64,000 bases of DNA from positions 1-64,000 of the forward strand of contig MLAK01000871.1 of NCBI GenBank assembly GCA_001839685.1, in the 5' to 3' direction. This DNA is from Tritrichomonas foetus. Taxonomy: Eukaryota > Parabasalia > Tritrichomonadida > Tritrichomonadidae. Of the stretch, positions 51,037-60,797 are shown in pieces. Numbering within the stretch: position 1 is the first letter of the stretch; each line of letters begins with the position of its first letter. The notes under the pieces were generated by a model. That model did not search any database. It worked only from the letters and a program-made list of their open reading frames with translations, and was not told the origin of the DNA. The translations under genes and the position numbers were made by a program.

Positions 51037-51461
51037 TAAAATAAAAATATGTACGTTTAGAGATTTTGAAAATTCACCTTTGAGAACTTTCAACCAAATT
51101 TCTCGAATTTATTATTAGATTTGATTTTTCTAATTAAGTAGTATAAATTTCTACACTTTTTTCATTATTCAATTAGCTATAAATATCATGCTGCCAAATA
51201 AATTAAATCAATTATAAATTTCATACATTCGCATGCCGATTTATTTCCGATTAAATGACACATTTTTATCTGGAAATATATAATTGAAAAGTGAAATGAT
51301 AATGGAAATCAAATATTTGGAAAAAATAATGAGATTAAAAAAAACGATGTGAAGGCAGAGAATTCACTATCTAGAATTGGAAATAAATAATATAGATAGT
51401 GAATTCTAGAATTCGAATTCGAATAGAGAAAAAGGAGTTCAATATTTTTCATACAATAATT
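51037..51461. other. intergenic with a hairpin
   Basis: AT-rich; contains the 15-bp inverted repeat at 51359-51407 and the palindromic GAATTCGAATTC beside it. No gene. Confidence 0.6.
51359..51407. repeat. 15-bp perfect inverted repeat (hairpin)
   Basis: AGAATTCACTATCTA (51359-51373) and its exact reverse complement (51393-51407) separated by 19 bases. Lies downstream of the LSm gene's stop; possibly a 3' structure or a small foldback element. Confidence 0.85.
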
Positions 51462-51701
51462 TTATTCTGTACTTATAGGTGTAATATGAATAACATTATT
51501 TCCTCGAACAAATACTGATGAATACGTGTTAAGTTTCTGGTGATTGTAGCAATTAATTGTTTCTTTGGCGTCTTTTAAAACAAGATTGAAAAATGCGTCA
51601 ATTGTGCAAAGAGTTCCAATCAACTCTGTTCCGTTTGTCAAAACAACAAGGCAAGGTCGTCCTGTAGCACTTCTAAGAAAGATTGTTAAAGCTTCGGTCA
51701 T
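51462..51701 (-). CDS. Sm/LSm-like protein (LSm6/SmF-like)
   Basis: 79 aa, one Sm fold. Sm1 is GRPCLVVLTNGTELIGTLCT..DAFFNLVL with the conserved Gly and Asn; Sm2 is VFVRGNNVIHI, closest to LSm6/SmF (IRGNNVLYI). Sm/LSm proteins form heptameric rings on snRNA or mRNA tails. The exact paralogue is not settled. The frame is open to a GTG, but TCACTTTTT (51722-51714) is a good initiator and the first ATG after it is at 51701. Confidence 0.93.
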   Translation of the reverse strand: MTEALTIFLRSATGRPCLVVLTNGTELIGTLCTIDAFFNLVLKDAKETINCYNHQKLNTYSSVFVRGNNVIHITPISTE

Positions 51702-51792
51702 TTGCTTTTTTGAAAAAAGTGACACTAAAGTCTTGATAATATTATGTTAACATTTCGGTTGTTAACCAAATTAAAAAATCATGGAATGCGTG

Positions 51793-51856
51793 ACCGTTTA
51801 TACCGTAAATATTTTTCGTCAATTTGACTCTTAATTTAACCTTAAATGAAAACGGT
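51793..51856 (+). repeat. dispersed repeat, divergent copy 3, in a divergent promoter
   Basis: Core TTTTTCGTCAATTTGACTCT and ATTTAACCTTAAAT with inverted ends ACCGTTT/AAACGGT. Sits between the starts of the LSm and exonuclease genes. Confidence 0.45.
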
Positions 51857-51961
51857 TTCTATTTAAATGAAAATTTGCTAAGTCAGAAGATTCAATTGAA
51901 TCGTTTCATATTATCATTTCACTAATGATCATTTTTTATTATTCAAGCGAGAAAAAATACA

Positions 51962-53110
51962 ATGCATACTAATTTAATTGATAAAGTTGTATATAGATTT
52001 ATTCCCCCACCATCGATTGATCACCCTCCAATTCAGCTTCTGATCGATATTCCATCAAGCGAGTCAAATTCAAACGCAAGCACTCAGAAATCTCCCAAAA
52101 ATCAGAATATTAATTTTACACCACCTGGAAAATCCTCTGGCGATTTTTCACCTCCACTATTTGTCCCTCCTGATCTTCCCTTTGATGATTTTTCACCACC
52201 TAAAGATTCATTTACTGGTTTCACTCCTCCTGATCAAGCAAACAAATCACGCAACAAATCACAAAATCAATCACAAAACAAATCACAAAATCAATTACAA
52301 AACAAACCACAAAATCAATCACAGAAAGCTCCAATAAAAGGTAAAAAGAAAATTATTCGTCAGAATAAAAACAATCAAAAACCTACTCAACTGCTGCCAT
52401 CTTCAGATTCAAACCTTTCATATACAGAGTCCATTACAGGAATTCCTGAAATCGGCTTCAACCAAGAAGAAAGCATTCCATTAGAAAAATATAAAACGAA
52501 GGCATGGAGAATGAATACAGATAAAAATGTTGAATTCTTTGATAATGAGTTTACAAATGTTTTATTGGTCAATTATAATGATGAAAATCTCGAAAAGCTT
52601 TTGAATAGTTATATTGATGGAAATCCAATTGCGCTTGATCTTGAATGGAAATGTGATAGAGGTAACACAAATAATCCTATTGCACTCTATCAAATTTGTA
52701 CATCAAAAGGAGCTCTCTTGATTCGATCTCCCAAGATAAAACCATCAGCAAATGAATTGGATGTTTTGAAGAATTTCTTTGGATCAAATAAATTTATCAT
52801 GAAAGGAATGATGTGTGATCGTAATAAATTGAAATCAATGTTTGGAAATGATTTTCAAATGGAAGTCGAAGATGTTGAAGCTACAAGGCTTGCTGCTTAC
52901 AAAGAATCCAAAAATTTCCAAGCAATGGTCGAAAGATATGCCGGAATTCCTGCAGCTCAATTCAAAGACAAGAAAATTTCTACATCCAATTGGCAGGCCA
53001 AGACTCTAAGTGCACTTCAAGTTTTATATGCTGCATTCGATGTTGTGTCGCTTTATAAATGCATGCCTAACTTCAAACCAGCCAAAGGAAAAGTTAAAAA
53101 CACTCTGTAA
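51962..53110 (+). CDS. DEDDy 3'-5' exonuclease domain protein (WRN/EXD2-like)
   Basis: 382 aa. The first ~175 residues are disordered: Pro-rich repeats (FTPPGKS, FSPPLFVPP, FSPPKDSF, FTPPDQAN), then Asn/Gln/Lys-rich repeats (NKSQNQSQ). The C-terminal DnaQ-like domain has ALDLEW (D226, E228), MMCDRNKL (D286) and YAAFD (Y356, D360), the four acidic residues and Tyr of the DEDDy class, so it should be catalytically competent on DNA or RNA 3' ends. No helicase domain. The Pro-rich tail may recruit partners. Confidence 0.93.
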   Translation: MHTNLIDKVVYRFIPPPSIDHPPIQLLIDIPSSESNSNASTQKSPKNQNINFTPPGKSSGDFSPPLFVPPDLPFDDFSPPKDSFTGFTPPDQANKSRNKSQNQSQNKSQNQLQNKPQNQSQKAPIKGKKKIIRQNKNNQKPTQLLPSSDSNLSYTESITGIPEIGFNQEESIPLEKYKTKAWRMNTDKNVEFFDNEFTNVLLVNYNDENLEKLLNSYIDGNPIALDLEWKCDRGNTNNPIALYQICTSKGALLIRSPKIKPSANELDVLKNFFGSNKFIMKGMMCDRNKLKSMFGNDFQMEVEDVEATRLAAYKESKNFQAMVERYAGIPAAQFKDKKISTSNWQAKTLSALQVLYAAFDVVSLYKCMPNFKPAKGKVKNTL

Positions 53111-53534
53111 ATCAATTTTTTTGAAAAGTAAGAACTATTCTTTCATTTTTTTACTATATTCTTTTGTTTTATTACTTGAGAAATATATGGAAAATCGCTT
53201 TTAAATGGCAGTTAGTTTATTTTTTATGTTTGTCTTCAACTTAAGGGAAACTTCTCTATATTCAAATGATTTATTTCCAATAATGTCTTTCTTACTTCGT
53301 ATTCTTATTCATTTCATAAATAACACAGAAAAACAAAAGATTAATGATGAAAAATAAAACAAAAAGAAAAAGAATATAAATTTTCTGGTTTCTGTCAAAA
53401 TAAAAGAAAGTAATAACATGTTTAGATTCATGATTCAACAATATTCATTAATCCAATCAAACAAAAGTAAAAAAAAAGAACAGAAAAACGGTTTTTTCAT
53501 TTCGACAACCAAAATTTGAGTCGAAAAAGCGAAA
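53111..53534. other. intergenic between convergent genes
   Basis: AT-rich 3' regions, nothing recognised. Confidence 0.55.
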
Positions 53535-54143
53535 TTAGTAAACAATTTTAATTCCTTCTGTTTCATTTTCTAATAATTCTTGATAAGAACAATTTAATAA
53601 ATCATTGATTGATGATTGAATGTGAAAAAGTTTTCCTTTGTGTCTGAAAATTCGAACATTGTCATCATCAACTCCTTCGAGTGAGCCTGGAATGACATTT
53701 TCTTTGATTTCTTCAAGTTTTAGTTGTTCAAATCCATGTGTTGGAAATGCCCCCTGCCGATTGAACAAAGATCCATTCACTGCTTTCACTGATACGACGT
53801 TTGACCAAATCTGCTTGTTAACTTTGAATATATTTGGTGAAATCCACTGGACACCAAAATAAGGATACAAATCTGGATAAAAAAGTGTCAACGAAAGTGC
53901 GTTGAAAAGCTTAAACTGAAAAGTTAGTTTTCTTCCTGCCTTTTTCCGAAAGAATTCTGTGATTATTTGTTCTAGTGGAAATATAGAAGATGCAGGTTTA
54001 AAAGGAAGCAAAAAATTGCATTTCGCTATATCGATTAAAATAAAATTTGCGCTGTTTGTTTGTTTCAAATTTGCATCATTTTCTTCATTGGTTTGGCTTA
54101 TTGTTGGTGTTTCATTTTCTGGATTTTGGTCATTTGAATTCAT
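53535..54143 (-). CDS. initiator-binding-domain (IBP39-type) protein
   Basis: 202 aa. After a polar, Asn/Glu-rich start, the segment 'FQFKLFNALSLTLFYPDLYPYFGVQWISPNIFKVN' (~74-108) followed by a helix and 'GAFPTHGFEQL' resembles the initiator-binding domain that recognises the TCA-type Inr in Trichomonas (IBP39 family). This family is specific to parabasalids, where it replaces part of the usual core-promoter machinery. A C-terminal block (NVRIFRHKGKLFHIQS) is seen in larger members. Presumably nuclear, DNA-binding; identity as IBP39 itself is not claimed. Confidence 0.75.
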   Translation of the reverse strand: MNSNDQNPENETPTISQTNEENDANLKQTNSANFILIDIAKCNFLLPFKPASSIFPLEQIITEFFRKKAGRKLTFQFKLFNALSLTLFYPDLYPYFGVQWISPNIFKVNKQIWSNVVSVKAVNGSLFNRQGAFPTHGFEQLKLEEIKENVIPGSLEGVDDDNVRIFRHKGKLFHIQSSINDLLNCSYQELLENETEGIKIVY

Positions 54144-54328
54144 CGATTCCTTTTCGATAAGATCGAAAGTATTATGATAACTTTTTCACTACTTATCTGG
54201 CAGTAAAGATTATTGAACATTTATTAATAGAAAAATTTCGGTAAATTTCAATGAAAAGCAGGCTAATTATCCCCACAATTTAAAATTTCTTACGTTAAAA
54301 TGGAAAAAAATTTCAAATCGATAAATTC

Positions 54329-54637
54329 ATGACATCCTCTTCATGCTTCGAAGCACCAAGACAATCATTTTTTACCAACAATTCGTTTTATCCATCGAAA
54401 GCAGGATTTGATCAGAACGCTCCCAAAAGAAAAGCCTTATCAGAAATCAATACCAACGTTCGATATCCAAACAATCAATCACAATATCCGCCAACTGAAC
54501 AAATGTTTTGCTCACATAATCAGCCAAAATTCCAAGGCTTCCAATTCAAGCCATCAAACAACCTCTTTTTTGATGCGCCAACTTTTACAAATCAAGAAGT
54601 CATTGACGAAGCAGATGATTGGCCAGACTTATTTTAA
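54329..54637 (+). CDS. small disordered protein with D-box (candidate APC/C substrate)
   Basis: 102 aa, mostly disordered, Asn/Pro/Gln/Phe-rich. KRKALSEINTN (34-44) has the form of an APC/C destruction box (RxxLx[DE]I with nearby Asn) with basic residues before it. The acidic, aromatic C-terminus EADDWPDLF and small size recall securin, which binds separase through an acidic C-terminal half. Securin sequences diverge too fast for confident identification; a cyclin or other cell-cycle protein fragment is not excluded. The frame is overlapped by a second open frame of poorer composition. Confidence 0.6.
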   Translation: MTSSSCFEAPRQSFFTNNSFYPSKAGFDQNAPKRKALSEINTNVRYPNNQSQYPPTEQMFCSHNQPKFQGFQFKPSNNLFFDAPTFTNQEVIDEADDWPDLF

Positions 54638-54773
54638 ATTAATATGCAATTCTAAATTAATATGTAATTAATTTCCAGATAGATAACTTATCTCCTAATT
54701 AAATATGTAAATCGTTCTTAACATTTCTGTGTCTTTTTCTTTTTTTATTATATCAAGTGCCACAGTGTTGACT

Positions 54774-54828
54774 GTGAACACTTTTCATTAATTTGACTTT
54801 TCATTTGACCTTAAATATTCATGGTCAC
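54774..54828 (+). repeat. ~50-bp dispersed repeat, copy 2
   Basis: Starts TGTGAACACTTTTCATTAAT and contains TTTGACTTTTCATTTGACCT, shared almost base for base with 49994-50043. Lies between two convergent genes. Confidence 0.6.
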
Positions 54829-54895
54829 AATTCATTTATTATAAAAAGATATATTTTGAGCAAAAAAATCGACTACAAACAATTTTATAAAATAA

Positions 54896-56401
54896 TTACA
54901 ATTTGCAAAGCATTGAGCTTAATCCAAGTCCAAAAACACAAAGTTCACCAATTGCTGGATTAGTTTCAATTGTCATTTCAGAATCCTTTGATTTCATTAC
55001 AGACATAATTTCTGTATCATTTTCATCAACCAAAATGCAATTTTTTGTTGATTTTTTGGCAATTCTACCACTTATATTTAAAATCCAAGTTGAACCTGCT
55101 GTAAATCTGGGTTTCCTATTCGTTAATATATTTGGAATACCCTCAGGTGGCTTACATAAATAGAGTTCAACAAGTCTAGGAGCATAATCAACATGTGGCA
55201 TTTTGAATTTAATGTTCATTAACTCAGTTCCGAATTGACTACCTTTTCTTAATGAGAAAGTATTGAAATTCGACTCAGATAACAGATATGCTAAATGGAT
55301 AGCTTTTTTTTCTGGTGTTACAGAGATTGTAACAGAATTGGTTTTATTTTTAAGCTTACCGAAAAGAAAAGGAGAATTCCCACGACTTAAAACAAAACGA
55401 ACTTTTTTTCCATGCCAGGAAATTTTGGAAGTCATTTCTAATTTGTATGGAATTAAATTATCCGGAATTTCATAACCGCGAAGTCGAGTCATAAATGATC
55501 GAAGATGTGCTATTTCACTAGGTTTTGTTACACCAGATTCATAAACTCCACCGAACAAATCATTCGGATCACACTGCTTTTCAGAATCTTCTTTAAATTG
55601 GGATGAATTTTCACTTTCAGATTCTTCTTTTGTCGAGTCAGGATCATTTTTTTCATCTGAATCATTATTGTATGATGCATCATCATCTTTTTCTTCATCT
55701 TTTCTATCATTTTTTTCATCATGTGAAGAATCCTCTGAATAGTTATTTGATTTTTCATTTATTAATTCGTTTTCAAAATTGTGATCTGTTGTTTTGTCTT
55801 CATTTTTATCGGAATCTGTTTTTTCAATTTTTTCAGTTTCCAAATTTAACGAAGATTTGCTTGGTGAGTTTTCTGAAGAGAATTGTCTGAATTTTCGATG
55901 TCGTGGAGAATCAGGTGGCGGCGGTTTTGGCGAATTGTGAGGTGAAGCACTTGATGATGCATTAGGGGAAGTTTCTGGTGTTGAGTTTTGTGAATGAATT
56001 TTTTTCGGAGAAGGATTAAAATCTGTTTCGATTAATTCTGGCTGATTAACAAACGGGATTTCTTCTGTTGAGTCATCACTATAGTCAACATCAGAACTTG
56101 ATGAATAACTCGAGCTTAAAACAATAGCAGGTCTTTTATAGTTCCTCGTTGATTTCAAATTGAGGGATCTGCCAAGTAATCTTGAATTTGGTTTCATTTT
56201 TGGAACTGGAATTTGAGGCTTGCTTTTCTCCATTGGTATATTCGATATTTCTAAGTTTTCTTCGGAATAATCTTTCGGAATTAAAGGCGCGGCTATTGAT
56301 TTCGAAACATCACATTTGGCCAGATTTTTCTTGGTTCCTTTCTTAGCTCCTTCATCTTTTCCATTTTCGGAACTATCGAAGGTTACCGTGAAAAGAGACA
56401 T
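54896..56401 (-). CDS. tubby-domain-like protein with long acidic disordered N-terminus
   Basis: 501 aa from the ATG at 56401 (the frame is open to a TTG at 56548). The first ~290 residues are low complexity, Ser/Asp/Glu/Pro-rich. The C-terminal ~210 residues resemble a tubby barrel: 'LRSFMTRLRGYEIP' at the start, TWILNISGRIAKKSTKNCIL (cf. the NFNGRV..ASVKNFQ block) and a C-terminal hydrophobic helix (IGELCVFGLGLSSMLCKL, cf. LQAFAIALSSF). Tubby proteins bind phosphoinositides and link to cilia traffic or transcription; which applies is unknown. TCATACGTTTG lies ~30 bases upstream of the ATG. Confidence 0.82.
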   Translation of the reverse strand: MSLFTVTFDSSENGKDEGAKKGTKKNLAKCDVSKSIAAPLIPKDYSEENLEISNIPMEKSKPQIPVPKMKPNSRLLGRSLNLKSTRNYKRPAIVLSSSYSSSSDVDYSDDSTEEIPFVNQPELIETDFNPSPKKIHSQNSTPETSPNASSSASPHNSPKPPPPDSPRHRKFRQFSSENSPSKSSLNLETEKIEKTDSDKNEDKTTDHNFENELINEKSNNYSEDSSHDEKNDRKDEEKDDDASYNNDSDEKNDPDSTKEESESENSSQFKEDSEKQCDPNDLFGGVYESGVTKPSEIAHLRSFMTRLRGYEIPDNLIPYKLEMTSKISWHGKKVRFVLSRGNSPFLFGKLKNKTNSVTISVTPEKKAIHLAYLLSESNFNTFSLRKGSQFGTELMNIKFKMPHVDYAPRLVELYLCKPPEGIPNILTNRKPRFTAGSTWILNISGRIAKKSTKNCILVDENDTEIMSVMKSKDSEMTIETNPAIGELCVFGLGLSSMLCKL

Positions 56402-56834
56402 TTTCAATTTTTTATCAAACGTATGAAAAAATTTGTCCAGCCGAATATGTTCACAAATTAATTGAAAAGCAATTTGAAAAAATTGTGAATCATTAAATCG
56501 TAAAACTTGCGGATAATAGAAAACTATCGGGGAATATCTTATGTCCAATTTTATTGATCAATGTGTCACTAGCATCTCAGAAACACATTGTAGTCAATGA
56601 AAATTGAATAATGTAAACTTAATCACCAAAACTTTTTCCAAAATTGAGGAATTTCAATTCAATTTGCCATATGGCATGATTGCAATATCCTTACTTCAAA
56701 TAGCATTCTAGAAATTCCTCTATTTTAGACAGAAATAAATACATCAACTTTGCCATCAACAAAAATTTTAGCGGTATTGAATTTTCTAAAATAACGATAA
56801 ATGATTGGAATCTAGATCACTTCATTTATTTAAA
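56402..56834. promoter_or_regulatory. divergent promoter region
   Basis: Contains TCATACGTTTG (minus, about 56421-56431) for the tubby-like gene and TCACTTCATTTATTT (56817-56831) for the IFRD-like gene. Otherwise featureless. Confidence 0.5.
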
Positions 56835-58049
56835 ATGATGATGAACAGAAGAGAATACAAAAGGAAGACAAATGTTGTTGCACTTGAAGATGAAGCAAAT
56901 ATCAGCGTTGATCTCAAAAATTGGAAGAAACAATGGCCTTCATTAATCGAAAAAGTTGAATCACCAAGAGTTGAACTTCGCATTGCAGCATTAAAAGCTA
57001 TTAACACCATATTAACATCTAAATTTATTGGTGATGATCTCACTCAATTCATTGAAGATACATTCAATTCGTTACATTCACCAATATTCGAATACACGTC
57101 AATTGATGAACACAAAGAAGCAATGAAAGTTATATGCAATCTTTCTCTTAATCTTGGTGAAGATTTTGTTCAATATTCAAACCTATACATTGACAGTGTT
57201 TTATCAAAAATTGAAGAAATCAAAGAAGAAGAAATATCACGAATTTTTACAATTGCTGTTTTATGTCTTTTCAGTATTTCAAGCAAGCAAACTTTAATTA
57301 ATACACTGAACAAAGTCATTATTCAGATCATGAAGAATAAGAAATTCACTAAAACGATGATTGCTGAATGTATTAAAGATGTAAGAATCATTATAATTTC
57401 CATCAATTCAGAAGGCATGACAAATGAATTAATCAGTAGCATCATTGCTATGATTGATCAATGTCTTACAAGTCAAAATCCATTGATTCTAACTGAGACT
57501 ATTGAGTTCATTCCAGTTTTATTCGATATCATCTCTAGCCAGACTGTAGAAGACAATGATGAATTTAGTAAATCATTTGTTATGAAATATTCATCAAAAT
57601 TATCTTCAAATATGGGCCAATCATGCAAAAAGAAGAGTGATATTAAGCAAATAGCAGAAAAAGCAGCCACTGTTTCTGATTATTTACATGGTGAAACATT
57701 TGAAAAAGAAATAATCCTATCAAACCAACGAAAAGAATTTACTGGAGCCACCAATTTGACTATTATTAAAGTTATTAAAACAATTACAGAGTGTAATTTC
57801 CAACATCAAATGATTGAAAATCCCATAATCCATGCCCATTTAGGCTATTCACTTCTTGCACAAAAAGATGCACTTAAACTTAAGAAGAAAGTTAAACAGG
57901 ATATTGACGATAATTACAACAAACGAAAGAAAGAAAGAAAAATGAAATTGACTTCAAGCAGAAAGAAGAAAGATCAAATTCAAAATTTTGAAAGCGATGA
58001 TCATTTCTCATTCCACATTTCGACACAACAAATACCAGTTTCCGAGTGA
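56835..58049 (+). CDS. IFRD-like (interferon-related developmental regulator) protein
   Basis: 404 aa from the ATG at 56835. Helical-repeat N-terminal region beginning with 'IEKVESPRVELRIAALKAINTIL', as in the IFRD domain. A C-terminal segment 'EKEIILSNQRKEFTGATNLTIIKVIKTI..NFQHQMIENPIIH' parallels the IFRD C-terminal block, followed by a highly basic tail (YNKRKKERKMKLTSSRKKK). IFRD proteins act in transcription control and ribosome recovery in other eukaryotes; the role here is inferred by family only. Placement is moderate because helical repeats are poorly diagnostic. Confidence 0.75.
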   Translation: MMMNRREYKRKTNVVALEDEANISVDLKNWKKQWPSLIEKVESPRVELRIAALKAINTILTSKFIGDDLTQFIEDTFNSLHSPIFEYTSIDEHKEAMKVICNLSLNLGEDFVQYSNLYIDSVLSKIEEIKEEEISRIFTIAVLCLFSISSKQTLINTLNKVIIQIMKNKKFTKTMIAECIKDVRIIIISINSEGMTNELISSIIAMIDQCLTSQNPLILTETIEFIPVLFDIISSQTVEDNDEFSKSFVMKYSSKLSSNMGQSCKKKSDIKQIAEKAATVSDYLHGETFEKEIILSNQRKEFTGATNLTIIKVIKTITECNFQHQMIENPIIHAHLGYSLLAQKDALKLKKKVKQDIDDNYNKRKKERKMKLTSSRKKKDQIQNFESDDHFSFHISTQQIPVSE

Positions 58050-58958
58050 GAAAATGAATTGACAAAATATTGTTTCTTTCATAAATATACTAAACCATAT
58101 TACAATTAAAAAAATTCCTTTATTACTATTAATATTATTATTTCAAGAATTTTTGTGTTAAGTCTCTTAATTGTCACATGGATTTTCACTTAGATAAAGA
58201 ATGTGGTATTTGGATTTCAATAAACTTAGAATTCTCTACATCATTCATTCATGGAGTTATTGATTGACCTTTTTCTTTTTATCCACAAGTTTAATCATAT
58301 CTTTTCGAATTTTTGATTCATTTCATTGTGAAATGTCAAAGATTTATCAATCATCAACAGATGTAATTGTTGATCATTTGACAATGATAAAATTTTCTAG
58401 AACCTGGGATTGGCTAACCGGAATATTATTAATTGAAATTTTCTGAATATTTGTTGATTACTAATTAACAATAACTATTTTCAAAATATATAAGTAAAAC
58501 TCCATGGTAAAAGTTGTAATCTTGAACTCCACTCATGGTTGACAACATCGTTATGAACTTTTTCTGAGTGAAATTTTAGAAAAAGTGATCCATGACTTAT
58601 GAAAAAGTGAACGTTTATATATGAAAAAGTTAAATTTACACAATTCAATTACAATCTGTCAAATTTGGAAACAATCAATAATTAGGCGAATATTCAGAAG
58701 ATAGCATTATTTATATGGTTTTAATTCAGGCTATTCAAAGATTATTTTCTAATATAATGCATTAAGTATTCTTCCAAGACCATTTTCTAATAATTCGTCT
58801 TTTTAAAAATTCTATATTTCCATTCCAATTGAATTTCTCATTTTTTCTTATGTGATTCACAAAAAAGCTTTCAAAAATATTCAACTCAATTCAATAGAAA
58901 TTTTAGTATAGACTATCAAAAAGTTTAAAAAAATTCGTCAAAAAGTTTAAAAAAGTTG
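58050..58958. other. intergenic, 0.9 kb
   Basis: AT-rich; around 58560-58635 ATGAAAAAGT is repeated three times at short spacing. A 60-codon frame at 58264-58446 is not convincing. TCAAAAAGTTT (about 58938) is a possible initiator. Confidence 0.5.
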
Positions 58959-60233
58959 ATGCGTGGTAAATTAATTAATCCCTGGCAATGTCCGCCTGAT
59001 CCAATGCAATGCCGCTTGCTCCACCTCGAAAATTTACCACCAAACTGTACCTGGAGAGAATTATTTCCTTTCTTCAGTTCCATTCAGATCGAACATCAAA
59101 ATATTTTTGGACACCAAGCGTTAATACAATTCTACTCTCCAGGTCAAGCGTACGCATTTTACGAATCTTTCCATAACAAACTCATGATTGGCGGGTATCC
59201 CATCACGATAACTTTTTCTCCGCTTACGCAATTAATTCTGACGTCCGAATCACCAACTAGAACCGCCCCGTCCCGCGTTATTTGCATTCAAGTGATGAAA
59301 CTCAGAGTGTGTCTGGGAATTCAAGATATTTACGATGAATGCTCGCAATTTGGAATCGTTGAAAAAATTATCTGCTTCGAAAAAACTGGAAAATTCGCTT
59401 TAGTCCAAATGAGCACAGTCGAACAAGCTTCTCTCGTTTTAGTCAATCTATCAAACTCGCCTCGCCACCTTCCAGCCTTCCAATTTCGAGTCCAATATTC
59501 GAAGAATCAAGATATCGTAATTAAATTCAACAATTCAAAAAGTTTCGACTTCACACAGCCAGACGCTCAAGTACAGTTTGCGCGTATGAGGGAATCAACC
59601 GCTGGCGAGCGCCCATTTTTCGTTATTGATGAAACTAACGAAATAAACTCAATTTTTGATTTTTGGCGCCCCGTCCATTTTGATCCAACCTTTTCACCTA
59701 TTATTGGTGTTACTGGGTATGACGAAAAAACAATTAATTGTGATATTTTACATAATTTATTTTGCCAGTATGGACCAGTCAAACGAATTAAAATTCCTTT
59801 TAATCGTCGTCGGTTTGCATTTATAATGTTTGCTAATAGTTTCTATGCACGATTAGCTCTCACTTTTCTGAATAATTGTCCGTTTGAGGGAAAACATCTC
59901 ATCATAGACTTTCCAATGCACCCAGATATTAACCAGCAAGGTGACTCCAATGAACAGTACTTTAAAGACTATTCAAATGAAGGAGAAGACTTGGAATTCG
60001 ATGACTATGCTTGCCTTTCATTTCCAACAAATTGCGTCAAATTAAAGAATTCAGATTTAAACTTTTTCATTCAAAATCTGAATATAAATTTGGCAGAAAA
60101 TGCGTTTTTGAATCATCAAAATAATACTATCCTATTTCCGACAGTTGATGAAGCAACAAGATTCATATGTCAAATGAACACAATGTTTGTGAACAACAAG
60201 CAGTTTTTCTTTGTGTTTTGTTCTAATGATTAA
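58959..60233 (+). CDS. PTB/hnRNP-L-like RNA-binding protein, RRM repeats
   Basis: 424 aa. Three or four RRMs: ~17-90 (RLLHLENLPPNCTWRELF), ~105-190 (VICIQVMKLRVCLGIQDIYD, then GKFALVQM), ~245-325 (IIGVTGYDEKTINCDILHNL, then RRFAFIMF) and a weak last one ~345-424. The second RRM is followed by IVIKFNNSKSFDFTQPDA, the linker pattern of PTB-family proteins (VKYNNDKSRDFT). RNP2/RNP1 aromatic residues are partly replaced, as is usual for PTB. PTB proteins bind pyrimidine tracts and control splicing and translation; with so few introns the latter is more likely here. Starts in a GC-richer codon context than its flanks. Confidence 0.88.
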   Translation: MRGKLINPWQCPPDPMQCRLLHLENLPPNCTWRELFPFFSSIQIEHQNIFGHQALIQFYSPGQAYAFYESFHNKLMIGGYPITITFSPLTQLILTSESPTRTAPSRVICIQVMKLRVCLGIQDIYDECSQFGIVEKIICFEKTGKFALVQMSTVEQASLVLVNLSNSPRHLPAFQFRVQYSKNQDIVIKFNNSKSFDFTQPDAQVQFARMRESTAGERPFFVIDETNEINSIFDFWRPVHFDPTFSPIIGVTGYDEKTINCDILHNLFCQYGPVKRIKIPFNRRRFAFIMFANSFYARLALTFLNNCPFEGKHLIIDFPMHPDINQQGDSNEQYFKDYSNEGEDLEFDDYACLSFPTNCVKLKNSDLNFFIQNLNINLAENAFLNHQNNTILFPTVDEATRFICQMNTMFVNNKQFFFVFCSND

Positions 60234-60797
60234 CACTTTTATCAAATATGCATCAAAAACACAAAATATTTTCGAAAACACATCAAATATTTTGAAAAAT
60301 TTTCCAAAAAGAATGGAAAAAAGTCTGGAAATGTATTGATGTTGTATTTTTTTGATTTCTTTCGTTCTTTCAATTAATTTTTTTCTATCTATCTATCGTT
60401 CTATCTCTTATTTTTTATTCTGTCCCTATCTACTTTCCTAAAATCTATCTTGTTTTTATTAATTTGACCTTTTTTTTTTATCTTCTATTTTTTTGGTGAC
60501 CTGTATCTCAATGTCTGAAATAATTAAACAACATTTTTCACTAAGGTGAACTATGAATAATGCTATAGACCAAATCAAATCGATGGTCAAATCTCCATCA
60601 AATGCGATTCATTTCTAATTTCGAAATACTTTCTCATGATTATTTTCAGAGTTTTGGCGTTATTTATTGCTGTATACATTAAAAGACGTTTTCAACTTCA
60701 TAAGATACAGGTTTCTCCGATAAAAATACAATCATGATGAAGAGTGAAACGATAGGATTCTATTTTGATGTAGGTTTTGACGACCGTTTATTCAAAA
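60234..60797. other. intergenic, T-rich
   Basis: Contains TCTATCTATCTATC microsatellite (about 60383) and T-rich tracts to ~60490. No gene or splice signals for the next gene. Confidence 0.55.

Noticed and set aside
54408..54671. Second plus-strand frame (87 codons) overlapping the D-box protein
   Set aside because: No initiator of its own and poorer composition; the 54329 frame has the motif and the first ATG after the putative initiator.
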